A DNA stretch of 60,466 nucleotides from Olavius sp. associated proteobacterium Delta 1 (GCA_902749685.1 CACVKW010000672.1:1-60466), one strand, 5' to 3'. Counted from the first letter of the stretch, positions 42,709-51,811 are shown. The notes: generated from the letters alone by a model not told the origin. Made by a program: numbers and translations.

Positions 42709-43245
42709 CTAGCCTGGCCCAAATAACCAATTCTTCAAATTGAGTACAATTGAGTCCAGCCGTGACCTTTTATTGACGGTCATCTGTATGAGATCTCCGC
42801 CTTGGGCCACTTCATACAGGGGCAGCCAATTGCCGTTCAAAAAGAGCATGTGCCGGGAGATATCACCGGCATAAAATGTGTAAGCATCCACCTGTCGGTT
42901 ATAGCCGGAAATTTTTAGCGTACCGGGCGCAATCAACTCCGCTTTGTCTGAGCGGTCGTAGCCGGCATAGGGTGCCTGGAAAATGGTTTCAGTAAACAGG
43001 ATTTCATAGTTATCATTGACAACAAAATGATCGGCCACCGGAAGTTTTTCGACCGAATTAATAAAGGTGATCCACAGGTTATCCCCCGGCGTGGCCGGCG
43101 CCGCATGCACAGTTTTCCCGTTGCTGATATCTTTGATGCTCAGGATATAAACCGGGTAAAATCCAAGATAAACAATTATCCCCAAAATGAGGATGCCGCC
43201 CCCCGTGAAAACGAAGACCTGCCTGCCGATTAATCTCCTGGCCAC
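42709..43245 (-). CDS. DUF1850-like protein of a TAXI-TRAP operon
   Basis: A 178-residue protein with one N-terminal membrane helix (VFVFTGGGILILGIIVYLG) and a periplasmic beta-rich domain. ITFINSVEKLPVADHFVV and FQAPYAGYD are the recognisable conserved stretches of DUF1850 proteins, which are often encoded between TAXI binding proteins and fused permeases, as here. The start is taken as GTG 43245, because GAGG lies eight bases upstream; a TTG at 43260 is the alternative. Its function in the transporter is not known. Confidence 0.8.
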   Translation of the reverse strand: MARRLIGRQVFVFTGGGILILGIIVYLGFYPVYILSIKDISNGKTVHAAPATPGDNLWITFINSVEKLPVADHFVVNDNYEILFTETIFQAPYAGYDRSDKAELIAPGTLKISGYNRQVDAYTFYAGDISRHMLFLNGNWLPLYEVAQGGDLIQMTVNKRSRLDSIVLNLKNWLFGPG

Positions 43246-43272
43246 AAAATAATACCTCAAGTGAGCTATTTC

Positions 43273-43354
43273 CTGGAAGCAAGAAGGCCTGAAAGCCGGA
43301 AGGCTGCGAAGTTTTTCGAGCCTTCATGCATTATGGCTTTCAAGCCTCCAAGCA
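43273..43354. repeat. GGAAGGCTTGAAAGCC word palindrome
   Basis: Words such as AAGGCCTGAAAGCCGGAAGG (from 43285) face GCCTTCATGC and GGCTTTCAAGCCTCCAAGC (43320-43354) across a short centre (TTTTTCGA). It lies between the binding-protein and DUF1850 genes. Confidence 0.6.
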
Positions 43355-43412
43355 TTTGTGAAAAAAAAATATTCTTGCCAAATCCCGCGGCGACGGGAAA
43401 AATATTGAAATC

Positions 43413-44387
43413 CTACTTTAAAAGTCCGACCTCTTTCCAGAACTTGGCTGCTCCGGGATGCCAGGGGATGGACATGCCGGCTGCCATTTCACCCGTGGTT
43501 AATTTTTTGGCTTTCGCGTGAGCCTGTTTAAATTCATCCAGATGATCCTTGGCAACCGCCTTGACGATCTGATAAGCGATGTCTTCATCAAGATCTTCAT
43601 AGGTGACTACCAACCCTAACCATTTCAGGGCGGGAGCATCGTAATCTATTTGTGGATAGGCTCCGGCCGGAATAACGGAGGATGCATAATATGGATGGCC
43701 CTTTAGAATTTTTGCCATCATGTCCTTTTGGATCGGTATAATACGCATTTTGTTCAGGGTGCACAAATCAACAAAAGTTGCAGCGGGGGTACCAATGGTA
43801 TACATGGCGGCATCCAGGGCCTTGTCTTTTAGGGCCTGGGACTGTTCGGTAGCTGAAATGAACTGAGGTTTGACATCCTTGTAAGTCAGGCCATATTCCG
43901 CCAGTATCTTTTCAGACATATTGGCGCTGCCGCTGCCCGGTGGTCCGAAACCAACCCGGTGCCCTTTAAGATCTGCTATACTGCGAATATTTGTCTCGGC
44001 ACGGGCAATGATGAGCAGATCGATGCCCCAGAAGGAAAAGAGCCCCCTGATTTTAGCGGCAGGTTTGCCCTGGTAAATATCCGTGGCGGTTTGGGCATAG
44101 TAAGCCACATCCGGCATGACCATTGCCAAATCGGTTTTCTTTTCTTCTAACAATCGGATGTTTTCCCGGCTGGCAGCTGAAGGATGGGCGGACGCTTCGG
44201 CGTTGGACACATATTTATTGACAATACTTGAAATCGCTCCCCCCGCCGGGTACCAGCTGCCCCCGGTACTGGCCGTTGCAATGGACAACAGGCGCTTATC
44301 AGCCGCCACTGCTGAATTGAAACCACCGGCCATCACCAACCCCAATACCAATAATGAAAGAAATACAATAGTAGTGATTTTTTTCAT
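43413..44387 (-). CDS. TAXI-family TRAP solute-binding protein
   Basis: A 324-residue periplasmic protein. The signal peptide is MKKITTIVFLSLLVLGLVMA with a SAVAAD cleavage region. The mature start LLSIATASTGGSWYPAGGAI is the TAXI-family signature, and GPPGSGSANMSEKILAEYG and FISATEQSQALKDKALDAAM are conserved ligand-site regions. ATG 44387 is chosen because GGAGGAGG stands directly upstream; the frame runs 28 codons further into repeat sequence. It delivers a carboxylate-type ligand to the permease at 40721. The ligand is unknown; TAXI proteins bind glutamate, fumarate-like or aromatic acids. Confidence 0.92.
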   Translation of the reverse strand: MKKITTIVFLSLLVLGLVMAGGFNSAVAADKRLLSIATASTGGSWYPAGGAISSIVNKYVSNAEASAHPSAASRENIRLLEEKKTDLAMVMPDVAYYAQTATDIYQGKPAAKIRGLFSFWGIDLLIIARAETNIRSIADLKGHRVGFGPPGSGSANMSEKILAEYGLTYKDVKPQFISATEQSQALKDKALDAAMYTIGTPAATFVDLCTLNKMRIIPIQKDMMAKILKGHPYYASSVIPAGAYPQIDYDAPALKWLGLVVTYEDLDEDIAYQIVKAVAKDHLDEFKQAHAKAKKLTTGEMAAGMSIPWHPGAAKFWKEVGLLK

Positions 44388-44417
44388 TTTCCTCCTCCTT
44401 CGTTGTAAGGTTAACAG

Positions 44418-44518
44418 ATATGCCGCAGGCTGAGTGTTTTTCATTTGCCTTCCTTTCAAAGGCAAATGCAAAGGAAAATCTTATCTCTGCGTCCTTTGCG
44501 CCTCCGCGGTGAAATTTT
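44418..44518 (+). repeat. Conserved-loop hairpin element, copy 4
   Basis: Stem CATTTGCCTT (44442-44451) with AAGGCAAATG (44459-44468), loop CCTTTCA, then the tail CTCTGCGTCCTTTGCGCCTC and CGCGGTGAA ending at 44518. The 5' flank ATGCCGCAGGCTGAGTG matches ATGCCGCATGCTGATTG in front of copy 3. The stem differs from copies 1-3 on both sides. Confidence 0.75.
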
Positions 44519-44531
44519 GATTTGGTCGATT

Positions 44532-46058
44532 TTATTGACCTTCTTCCATTAAAATCCTTTTTAATGCTTTGCCGGAAGGATTTCTGGGTATCTCCGGCAA
44601 AAAAGCCACAACGGCCGGCTTTTTATAGCTCGCCAAATACTTTTTACAAAAATCGATCACCTCCTTTTCGTCGATTGCCCGGCCGTGTCTGGGAACCACA
44701 AAGGCCTTGACGGTCTCGCCCCACGTCGGGTGGGGGATGCCGATGACGGCCACATCCGCCACAGACGGGTGTTTGACAATAACCTCCTCGATCTCCCTGG
44801 GATAAATATTTTCTCCGCCGCTGACGATCATTTCTTTTTTACGATCGACGATATAGAGGAACCCCTCGCTGTCCATTCTTGCCAGATCCCCGGTAAAAAG
44901 CCAACCGTTTTGTATGGATACTTTGGTTGCTTGCGGATTGCGATGATAGCCCTGCATAACATTTGGCCCCCGGCAAATCAGCTCGCCCACCTCACCCGGC
45001 GGCAAGCTGTTATGTTCCTTATCGACGATACGGGCATCCACAAAGGGCAAAATTTTTCCGACTGATCCATCTTTACGCAACGAGTCTGCCGCGTTGAGGA
45101 TCGAGATCCCCGGAGAGGCCTCGGTTAATCCGTAAACATCATAGACGCCCGTAATATTGGGAAAGAACTTCAAAAGCCTTTTTTTAATTTCCATCGGCAA
45201 CTTATCCGAACCCGAGGTGCATTTGGTGATAGAACGGGTATCGTACTCATGGGCACTGGGGTGCTGCAGGAGCTTGTTATAAAGTGCCGGGGCGCCGGAA
45301 ACAATCGTGGCTTTTTCTTTTTCAATTGTCTGGAGCAAGGATTGCGGCTCGAACTTGCGTATGATAATACTGGTTCCGCCTAAAGCGACTTGAATGGTAA
45401 GGTGATTATTCAAAGCAGCGGTGTGATAAAGCGGACCGACAATAACAGCTCTTTCGCCGGCCTTGTCCTCGCGAGCCCAGATCGTATTAAAAAGATTCCA
45501 AAGTACATTGCGATGCGTGAGCATTGCGCCTTTGGGCTTGCCGGTGGTACCGGAAGTGTACATAAGCTGGCAAGGGTCGTTTTCATTAACCCGGGATGCC
45601 GGGATAGCGATGTCTGCCCGGCCGCCGGCAAGAAAATCTTCAAAATCAACGGCCAGAGAGGTTCCGGTGTTGTGGGGTGATACAAAATGACGAACCGAGA
45701 CAAGCTGATCACGGACTGCCCGCAGCGTTTTCTCAAATTCGGGTCCATATAGGAGCAAAAGCGGCTGAGCGTCATTGAGAACGTATGTAACCTCGGAACC
45801 GGTGAATCTATAATTGACAGGAGTGACGACCAGACCGATTTTAACAGCGGCAAAATATGCTTCGACGAAGTAACTGCTGTTGTAGAATAGAATCGCTATT
45901 CGATCTCCTTTTTTTAGACCGGCATTCAAAAAAGCACCGGCCAATCGGTTTGTTCTCTCATCGAAGGCCGTATAGGACCATCGGCCCTCTTGCGAGATGA
46001 TGGCCGTCCTTTTAGGATACTTGCCGGCTGAATTAATTAAAAGGGATCCAAGATTCAT
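44532..46058 (-). CDS. AMP-forming acyl-CoA synthetase
   Basis: A 508-residue ANL-superfamily ligase. Motif A3 is MYTSGTTGKPKGAMLTH, YGLTEASPG is the A5 region, and WLFTGDLARMDSEGFLYIVD followed by GGENIYPREIEE are the hinge and C-terminal domain signatures. The catalytic lysine is in NPSGKALKR at the end. It activates an organic acid imported through the TRAP system directly downstream. The ATG lies 27 nt after the SDR stop codon and has no evident ribosome site, so it may depend on translation of that upstream gene. Confidence 0.92.
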   Translation of the reverse strand: MNLGSLLINSAGKYPKRTAIISQEGRWSYTAFDERTNRLAGAFLNAGLKKGDRIAILFYNSSYFVEAYFAAVKIGLVVTPVNYRFTGSEVTYVLNDAQPLLLLYGPEFEKTLRAVRDQLVSVRHFVSPHNTGTSLAVDFEDFLAGGRADIAIPASRVNENDPCQLMYTSGTTGKPKGAMLTHRNVLWNLFNTIWAREDKAGERAVIVGPLYHTAALNNHLTIQVALGGTSIIIRKFEPQSLLQTIEKEKATIVSGAPALYNKLLQHPSAHEYDTRSITKCTSGSDKLPMEIKKRLLKFFPNITGVYDVYGLTEASPGISILNAADSLRKDGSVGKILPFVDARIVDKEHNSLPPGEVGELICRGPNVMQGYHRNPQATKVSIQNGWLFTGDLARMDSEGFLYIVDRKKEMIVSGGENIYPREIEEVIVKHPSVADVAVIGIPHPTWGETVKAFVVPRHGRAIDEKEVIDFCKKYLASYKKPAVVAFLPEIPRNPSGKALKRILMEEGQ

Positions 46059-46085
46059 TTTTATGCAGGTTAGGAGGTTCAGGGT

Positions 46086-46880
46086 TCAGTGGAAAACGCG
46101 GCCGCCACAGATATTAAACGCCTGACCGGTGACGCCGCGGGCATCATCGGATGCCAGATAGAGCGCCATGGCTGCAACTTCATCGGGTTCCAGAACACGT
46201 CGCTGCAGACTGCGGCCGACGACTTTATCCTGGACTTCTTTTTCGGAAAGACCGGTCATCTCTGACATCTGGGCAAGATAACCCCGGGGTCCCCTGAACA
46301 TTTCAGTGTCCACAAAAAAAGGACAGACCGCATTCACTGTAATTCCGGGATACCCTGATATAGCGACCTCACTGGCAAGTGACTTTGTAAAACCCAACAC
46401 GCCGTGCTTGGAGGCGCTGTAAGCTGTATTAAAGGGGACAGGCGTCTTGCCTGCCGTTGAAGCCACATTAATGATACGGCCTTCACCCGTTTGCTGCATG
46501 ACCGGCAAAAATGCCTTGGAACAGAGATAAACCCCGAACAGGTTGACCCGAATTACTTCAAGCCACTTATCATCATCGTAGTCCGACAGTTTAGACCGTT
46601 TGGATATTCCGGCATTGTTTACAAGAATATCGACCCGGCCGAATTTCTCCTTGACCTCAGCCGCTAATTTCTCAACTTCAGTTGGTGATGATACATCACA
46701 GGTTACGGCTTGGGCCTTGCGCTTTTTGGCCTTTATCTCAGCGGCGACTCGATCCAACTGCTGCCGGGTGCGGGCTGCCAGGATAAGATCGGCACCCTCG
46801 TCAGCAAAAGCGTGGGCGATACTTTGCCCGATTCCTCTGCCGGCTCCGGTAATCACTGCAATTTTCTTTTCCAGCTTCAT
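46086..46880 (-). CDS. Short-chain dehydrogenase/reductase
   Basis: A 264-residue classical SDR. TGAGRGIGQSIA (cofactor motif), NNAGIS, the catalytic Ser in NVASTAGK and the YSASKHG Tyr-Lys pair are all intact. The C terminus ends GQAFNICGG. The basic residues after motif I (AARTRQQ) are compatible with NADP or NAD. ATG 46880 has GAGGTGG upstream; an earlier in-frame start at 46928 has none. As first gene of the minus-strand block it probably oxidises a hydroxyl of the substrate or its CoA thioester. It faces the TetR gene across a 373-nt divergent promoter region. Confidence 0.9.
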   Translation of the reverse strand: MKLEKKIAVITGAGRGIGQSIAHAFADEGADLILAARTRQQLDRVAAEIKAKKRKAQAVTCDVSSPTEVEKLAAEVKEKFGRVDILVNNAGISKRSKLSDYDDDKWLEVIRVNLFGVYLCSKAFLPVMQQTGEGRIINVASTAGKTPVPFNTAYSASKHGVLGFTKSLASEVAISGYPGITVNAVCPFFVDTEMFRGPRGYLAQMSEMTGLSEKEVQDKVVGRSLQRRVLEPDEVAAMALYLASDDARGVTGQAFNICGGRVFH

Positions 46881-47132
46881 TTGACCACCTCTAATTACAA
46901 TTAATCCGCCAGGAATATTTAAGCTCATTTAAGCTGTTTGTGTAAAAAAAAGTAGCAAATGGGCGGTTGAATACCAAGCCGGAATTAACAATGAACACTG
47001 ACTCGGTGCGGCAGTTCATCGCAACTTTTAAAATTACTCAAGTTGACATAGGCTGTCAATGATATTTTTCCAGAATCTATAGTCATGATAGAATAATAAA
47101 GATTATTTCTATGATTCCATATAAAAAACAGC

Positions 47133-47170
47133 TTGACATTAGCATTTAGATATCAATATATGAAAATATC
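47133..47170 (+). promoter_or_regulatory. Candidate TetR-gene promoter with overlapping operator
   Basis: TTGACA (47133-47138) is followed after 17 nt by ATATAT (47156-47161), a possible sigma-70 promoter. An inverted repeat, GATATCAATATA followed by TGAAAATATC (47149-47170), covers the -10 region and closely resembles 24616-24639 upstream of the AbfD-like gene. A second TTGACA is at 47043 without a convincing -10 box. The rest of 46881-47253 is AT-rich and has no gene. Confidence 0.45.
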
Positions 47171-47253
47171 TGTATCGTCACTCTTAACTATTCCGCTTTG
47201 AAAATTAGCAATACCCGGTTAGAATAACACACAATAGTTAGGGATCAAATCAC

Positions 47254-47919
47254 ATGCCCTCCAAAACGAACAACTCCTTTAAAGGCATTAAAGCTCAAAA
47301 AAATCCGGCCAAAGGAGCTGTTATTTTAAAAGCCGCTGAGAACATCTTCGCTCAGAAGGGATTTCACGAGGCAACCATATCCGACATCGCCAAGAACGCC
47401 GAAGTTTCCGAAGCAACTATTTATGAGTATTTCTCTTCAAAAGAGGAGCTGCTTTTTTCTATTCCAGCCGAAACCATCCACCAGTATCAGGAAAAAAATC
47501 TTGAAATCCTGGAATATATCCAGGGGGCAGCCAATAAATTAAGATTTTTAATTTATCGCCACTTAAAACTTTATGCTTCCAATCCGGATTATGCCAATGT
47601 GGTTATGCTCATTCTGAAAGGAAATCGCAATTTTTTGAAAACCGAGGCCTATAAGATTGTCCAACGGTCTGCCAGAAATACTACTCAGGTATTGGAAGAA
47701 GGCATTCAAAACGGTGAATTTAAGCCGAATCTCAACCCTTACCTGGTGCGGGCCATTATATGGGGGACCATTGAGCATTTGGTTACCCGTAAAAGTTTGT
47801 TCGGTAAACCACATGATTTACTGGGCTTTGCCGATGATATCGTCAACACCATTTTCAGCGGAATACTGATGCCCCAAAAAGAACCGACGATAAATGTGAA
47901 TGTAAGAATGAAATCCTAA
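47254..47919 (+). CDS. TetR/AcrR-family regulator
   Basis: A 221-residue regulator. The DNA-binding helix-turn-helix spans about residues 39-60 (EATISDIAKNAEVSEATIYE) and ends in YFSSKEELL. The C-terminal ligand domain resembles fatty-acid-responsive TetR proteins (FadR/PsrA-like) only in general helix pattern. AGGGATC precedes the ATG. It is divergent from the SDR-led catabolic block and upstream of an acyl-CoA synthetase gene, so control of one or both by an acyl-CoA or acid is likely. Autoregulation is suggested by the palindrome over its own promoter. Confidence 0.9.
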   Translation: MPSKTNNSFKGIKAQKNPAKGAVILKAAENIFAQKGFHEATISDIAKNAEVSEATIYEYFSSKEELLFSIPAETIHQYQEKNLEILEYIQGAANKLRFLIYRHLKLYASNPDYANVVMLILKGNRNFLKTEAYKIVQRSARNTTQVLEEGIQNGEFKPNLNPYLVRAIIWGTIEHLVTRKSLFGKPHDLLGFADDIVNTIFSGILMPQKEPTINVNVRMKS

Positions 47920-47964
47920 TTTAGGTCCACGGACCTTTGTTCTAAAACATGCTTTAAGATGCTC

Positions 47965-48212
47965 GAGGTTCCAGGTGTCTGGTGTCTGGTGTCAGGTGTC
48001 AGCCAGACCGCTGTTCTCGGAGCGGCCTGTTTGATCTAAGTCATAATTTAGATCTTGTTCCAACTCAGAAGGGTCGGCCACCGGATCGACCAATAAATAT
48101 CGGAGGGCAAAGTGGCCCGCCTTTCGCGAAAGTGGTATCGAATTGAATACAGTTTCACAGGAGGATGTAGCAGATTTGAGACCTGACACCCGAAACCTGA
48201 CACCTGAAACCT
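47965..48212. repeat. Inverted pair of GGTGTCTGGTGTCAGG word arms
   Basis: Left arm 47965-48001 and right arm 48181-48212 (ACCTGACACCCGAAACCTGA and onward) surround about 180 nt of unique sequence without a gene. The right arm is nearly identical to that at 39438-39470. Confidence 0.75.
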
Positions 48213-48287
48213 ATCATAACGATTTAAAGGCACACTCACTGCCCCAACCGGCCTTTCCTGATTATATTTAAATTTAGGACCTTAACT

Positions 48288-49808
48288 ATGAATTTAGCTC
48301 AATATTTAGAAGATACAGCCCGCAAGTACCCCGACAAACCAGCCGTCCGCTATGAAGGACAATCGATTACATTTCAGGATCTGAACACCCGGTGCAATCA
48401 GTTGGCCAACGGGTTGAAGGATTTGGGGTTGGCTGCCGGAGACCACTGCATGGTGATGATGCCCAACAGCATCCAGGTTATCACAATTTATTATGCCCTG
48501 GCCAAGTTGGGGGCCGTCATTGTACCAGTTAACTTTTTATTCAAAAGACATGAACTGGAACACATCCTGTCGGATGCAAAACCCAAAGCCTTCATCGGTG
48601 CCGAACCTTATCTGGCCGAGATCCAACCGGCCATGCAACGCGCATTTGAACCGACGCTTAAAATCGCCATCGGAGCGCAGAAAAACAGTAACTTTCTGGA
48701 ATTGAACAACGTATTCAGCAACCAGAATGATTTTGAGCTGTACCCGATACAGGGCAATGAGTCGCTGACAGTTCTTTATACTTCGGGCACCACCGGAGTC
48801 CCCAAAGGCGTTATGCTGACCCACAATAATCATGCCAGTGAAGCCAGAATTCTGGCAAAAATGCGCGGCAAATTTGATCCGGAGGTTGTGGTAATCGGTG
48901 TGCTCCCGCTGTATCACATCTACGGCATTACCAGCGTTATCAATGTATCCCTTTATGCGGGATTTACGATTGAACTGCTGACCCATTTCGACCCTGAGAA
49001 AGTAATTGAAACAACCCAGACAGAAAAGCAAACGATCTTATTCGGCGTTCCAACCATGTACAATCGCCTAATTCAGGTAGCTTTGCAAAATCCGCCCCAG
49101 AAATCTTCCTTAAAATTTTGTGTGTCCGGCGGCTCCTCTTTGCCGGTTGAATTCCTGCATCGTTTCGAAAAACTCCTGAACACGAAGATTTTTGAAGGCT
49201 ACGGCTTGACTGAAGCACCGGTTTGTGTGGAGAATCCCTACGGGGGAGTGACCAAACCCGGCTCTATTGGTCTACCGATCCCGGAGTTCAGTGCCAGAAT
49301 CATCGATGACAAAGGAAATGAGGTTCCCCCGGGTGGAAACGGTGAGTTGCTCATAAAAGGACCGGGCGTTATGAAAGGATATATGAATCGGCCGGACGAA
49401 ACCAACAAGACAATCAGGGATGGCTGGCTTCATACCGGCGATATCGCCCGGATGGACGAAGACAACTATATCTACATCGTCGACCGCAAAAAAGACCTGG
49501 TCATACGGGGAGGGTATAACGTTTACCCGCGGGAAATTGAAGAGGTCATGTACCAAATTCCTGAAATACTGGAAGTCGCTGTTTTCGGAATTCCCCACGA
49601 AGATTTCGGGGAGGAAGTCGCCGCATTGGTGGTTTTACAGGAAGGAGCCCAAATCGAGTCGGAAGAAATTCGCGAATATGTCAAACAACGGGTGGCGCCT
49701 TACAAATATCCCCGCATCATTAAAATCGAGGCGGATCCACTTCCCAAAAGCGGCACGGGTAAGATTCTGAAAAAGGAGATCCGGAAAAAATTTGGTGAAT
49801 GCCGGTAA
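48288..49808 (+). CDS. AMP-forming acyl-CoA synthetase
   Basis: A 506-residue ligase. LYTSGTTGVPKGVMLTH is motif A3, GYGLTEAP is A5, and WLHTGDIARMDEDNYIYIVD then RGGYNVYPREIEE are the later core motifs. The catalytic Lys is in PKSGTGKILKKEIRKK. AGGA precedes the ATG. It shares the family of 44532 but the two are clearly different in sequence, consistent with two acids or two steps. It is the first enzyme gene after the TetR regulator in the plus-strand block. Confidence 0.92.
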   Translation: MNLAQYLEDTARKYPDKPAVRYEGQSITFQDLNTRCNQLANGLKDLGLAAGDHCMVMMPNSIQVITIYYALAKLGAVIVPVNFLFKRHELEHILSDAKPKAFIGAEPYLAEIQPAMQRAFEPTLKIAIGAQKNSNFLELNNVFSNQNDFELYPIQGNESLTVLYTSGTTGVPKGVMLTHNNHASEARILAKMRGKFDPEVVVIGVLPLYHIYGITSVINVSLYAGFTIELLTHFDPEKVIETTQTEKQTILFGVPTMYNRLIQVALQNPPQKSSLKFCVSGGSSLPVEFLHRFEKLLNTKIFEGYGLTEAPVCVENPYGGVTKPGSIGLPIPEFSARIIDDKGNEVPPGGNGELLIKGPGVMKGYMNRPDETNKTIRDGWLHTGDIARMDEDNYIYIVDRKKDLVIRGGYNVYPREIEEVMYQIPEILEVAVFGIPHEDFGEEVAALVVLQEGAQIESEEIREYVKQRVAPYKYPRIIKIEADPLPKSGTGKILKKEIRKKFGECR

Positions 49809-49837
49809 ATTGTACCCTAATTGAGCAAAGCCCAATT

Positions 49838-49980
49838 AGCAGGTATTGGGTATTGGCTATCAGGTATTGGTTTGGTGGCCTTGCGTAACTCATTTTATAT
49901 GGCCCTTGCAGTTGATATATTAAAAATCAAACCCATTCCTTAAAACCAATACCCAGTACCAGATACCGAGTACCCACCAA
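49838..49980. repeat. Inverted pair of GGTATTGGGTATTGG word arms
   Basis: Left arm 49838-49876 and right arm 49938-49980 (AAAACCAATACCCAGTACCA and onward) face each other over about 60 nt. It fills the gap between the synthetase and MaoC genes. Confidence 0.65.
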
Positions 49981-50045
49981 TTGAGTTTCACTCAATTGCA
50001 GCTTGATATGTAACAAATACAATAAAATAATGCTGGATAAAATTA

Positions 50046-50498
50046 ATGAATGAGATCGTTCGATCACTGTATTTTGATGATTTTCATGTTGGACAAAAAT
50101 TTGTTTCCAAGTCACGAACGCTAACGGAGGCAGATATCGTCAACTTTGCGGGGCTTTCCTGGGATCACAACCAATTGCACACCGACGCCAAATATGCCGG
50201 GCAAACTCAATACGGCAAGCGCATTGCGCACGGCCTGCTGGGGGTCGTAACCCATGCCGGCCTGACTTATCAACTGACCGAGGACAGCATTCTGGCATTG
50301 CTGGAACTTAGTTGGAAATTCCACCTGCCTATTTACATCGGTGATACTGTCCATGTTGAACAGACGGTCAAAGAACTGCGTGAAAGCTCTGCCGGCAACC
50401 GGGGAATTTTGACCTTCGAAAAAAAAGTTAAAAATCAAGCAAAGGAAGTGGTGCAAACAGGAACAACCACTATTCTGTTGACCAGAAGGAATAAATGA
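50046..50498 (+). CDS. MaoC-like dehydratase, single hot-dog
   Basis: A 150-residue protein. FAGLSWDHNQLHTDAKYA is the MaoC active-site loop, with Asp and His at the expected spacing, followed by GKRIAHGLLGVVTHAG. It hydrates an enoyl-CoA, giving the (R)-3-hydroxyacyl-CoA. This is half the length of the double hot-dog protein at 3908, so it should act as a dimer. The ATG has only a weak ribosome site. Two enzymes, a ligase upstream and a 3-hydroxyacyl-CoA dehydrogenase downstream, place it in a beta-oxidation series. Confidence 0.87.
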   Translation: MNEIVRSLYFDDFHVGQKFVSKSRTLTEADIVNFAGLSWDHNQLHTDAKYAGQTQYGKRIAHGLLGVVTHAGLTYQLTEDSILALLELSWKFHLPIYIGDTVHVEQTVKELRESSAGNRGILTFEKKVKNQAKEVVQTGTTTILLTRRNK

Positions 50499-50594
50499 AG
50501 TCGGAAGTGGGAAGGCGGAAAAATAGAAAGTTTCAAGGTGAGAGGGTGAGAAGATGGGAGCAATTCGATTGCGGATTTCGGATTGCGGATTGAA
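50497..50594 (+). repeat. GAAGTCGG and TTGCGGAT word repeats in tandem
   Basis: The first vocabulary starts at the MaoC stop codon (TGAAGTCGGAAGTGGGAAGG), passes through GGTGAGAGGGTGAGAAG, and changes to the TTGCGGATTTCGGATTGCGG family at 50567. The combination links two vocabularies seen separately elsewhere in the window. No gene lies in 50499-50751. Confidence 0.7.
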
Positions 50595-50751
50595 AACACC
50601 TAAATCAATAATCATACACAGCGATCTGTCGATTTCACCCTAACTGATAGGTTCATAATCATCGCTTCAAATGACGAATACGCAATTTAATCTGGCGCTG
50701 TGTATAACCGATAACTCCCATTTTATTGGGTCATGCTGGAGGTTTTGATAA

Positions 50752-51630
50752 ATGGAAATTAAAAAAATCTTTGTCGCCGGTGCCGGTTTGATGGGCGGTG
50801 GAATTGCGCAAATTTGTGCCCAGGCCGGCTATCATGTCACCATGCGGGATATCAGCGATGAAATACTCGAAAAAAGCTTAAAGGCGATCCGCTGGTCAGT
50901 GGGTAAATTCGTGGAGAAAGGCAAAGTGGAAGGATCCGTGCAAGACATTATGGGACGGCTGAAAGTCACCACGGACCTGGCGGATGCAACGGATGCGGAT
51001 TTCGTGTTCGAAGCCATCATTGAAAATCTTGAGGCCAAAAGATCCCTATTTTCAGAGCTAGATAAAATATGCCTTGAGCACACCATTTTAGCCACCAACA
51101 CATCTGCAATACCGGTCACTGAAATCGCAGAGGCTACCCAAAGGGTGCCGAAAGTTGCCGGCACTCATTTTTTCAGCCCCGTCCCCTTGATGAGAGCAGT
51201 GGAAATCGTGAAAGGTTTCGGCACCTCGCAGGAAACAGTTGATACAGCCGACAACCTGTGTCAATCTATCGGCAAAGAAACCATCCGGGTAAATATTGAC
51301 GTGGCCGGAATTGTACTCAACCGCCTCAACTTTCCCAGCACCATTGAAGCCATCAGGTTGGTAGAGTCAGGGGTGACAACCGTTGAAGACATCGACAAAG
51401 GTATGCGGCTGGGATTCGGCAGACCGATGGGTCCTTTTGAAACCGCGGATATGGCGGGACTGGATATCGGGTTTAATGCCATGACAGCCGTTTACAATGA
51501 AACCCGGGAGGAAAAATTCCATCCGCCCATGTTGTTGCAAAGAAAAGTGAAGCTCGGCCAACTGGGTCGCAAAACCGGAATCGGCTGGTATCGATATGAT
51601 GAAAACGGAAAAAAATTAGGACCCGCATAA
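50752..51630 (+). CDS. 3-hydroxyacyl-CoA dehydrogenase
   Basis: A 292-residue NAD-dependent enzyme. VAGAGLMGGGIAQICAQAGY is the dinucleotide motif, GTHFFSPVPLMRAVEIV holds the catalytic His, and LNRLNFPSTIEAIRLVESGV opens the C-terminal domain. GGAGG precedes the ATG. It is a classical 3-hydroxybutyryl-CoA dehydrogenase type, more typical than the protein at 4880 (which reads NVHFFNPALVMK). It follows the MaoC gene and precedes the DctPQM transporter genes. Confidence 0.93.
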   Translation: MEIKKIFVAGAGLMGGGIAQICAQAGYHVTMRDISDEILEKSLKAIRWSVGKFVEKGKVEGSVQDIMGRLKVTTDLADATDADFVFEAIIENLEAKRSLFSELDKICLEHTILATNTSAIPVTEIAEATQRVPKVAGTHFFSPVPLMRAVEIVKGFGTSQETVDTADNLCQSIGKETIRVNIDVAGIVLNRLNFPSTIEAIRLVESGVTTVEDIDKGMRLGFGRPMGPFETADMAGLDIGFNAMTAVYNETREEKFHPPMLLQRKVKLGQLGRKTGIGWYRYDENGKKLGPA

Positions 51631-51651
51631 GAAGAGGAGTTAACTAAAAAA

Positions 51652-51716
51652 TGAACAATCAATATTCGATCACGCCAAGGCGTGATTGAATGTTCGATGT
51701 TCGACGTTCAATCTTT
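51652..51716 (+). repeat. ATATTCGATC words with palindrome
   Basis: Words of the AATATTCGAT/TGTTCGATGTTCGACG type surround an 18-nt palindrome, ATCACGCCAAGGCGTGAT (51669-51686), perfect except for its central AA. It sits between the dehydrogenase and DctP genes. Confidence 0.5.
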
Positions 51717-51811
51717 TAACTGATCCTGGCAGTATAATCGAAAAGGAAACTTTGAAAAAGCGAATATCGCTTAGCATCCTTCCCCCTAACCTTAACAAAG
51801 GAGAATTCGAG

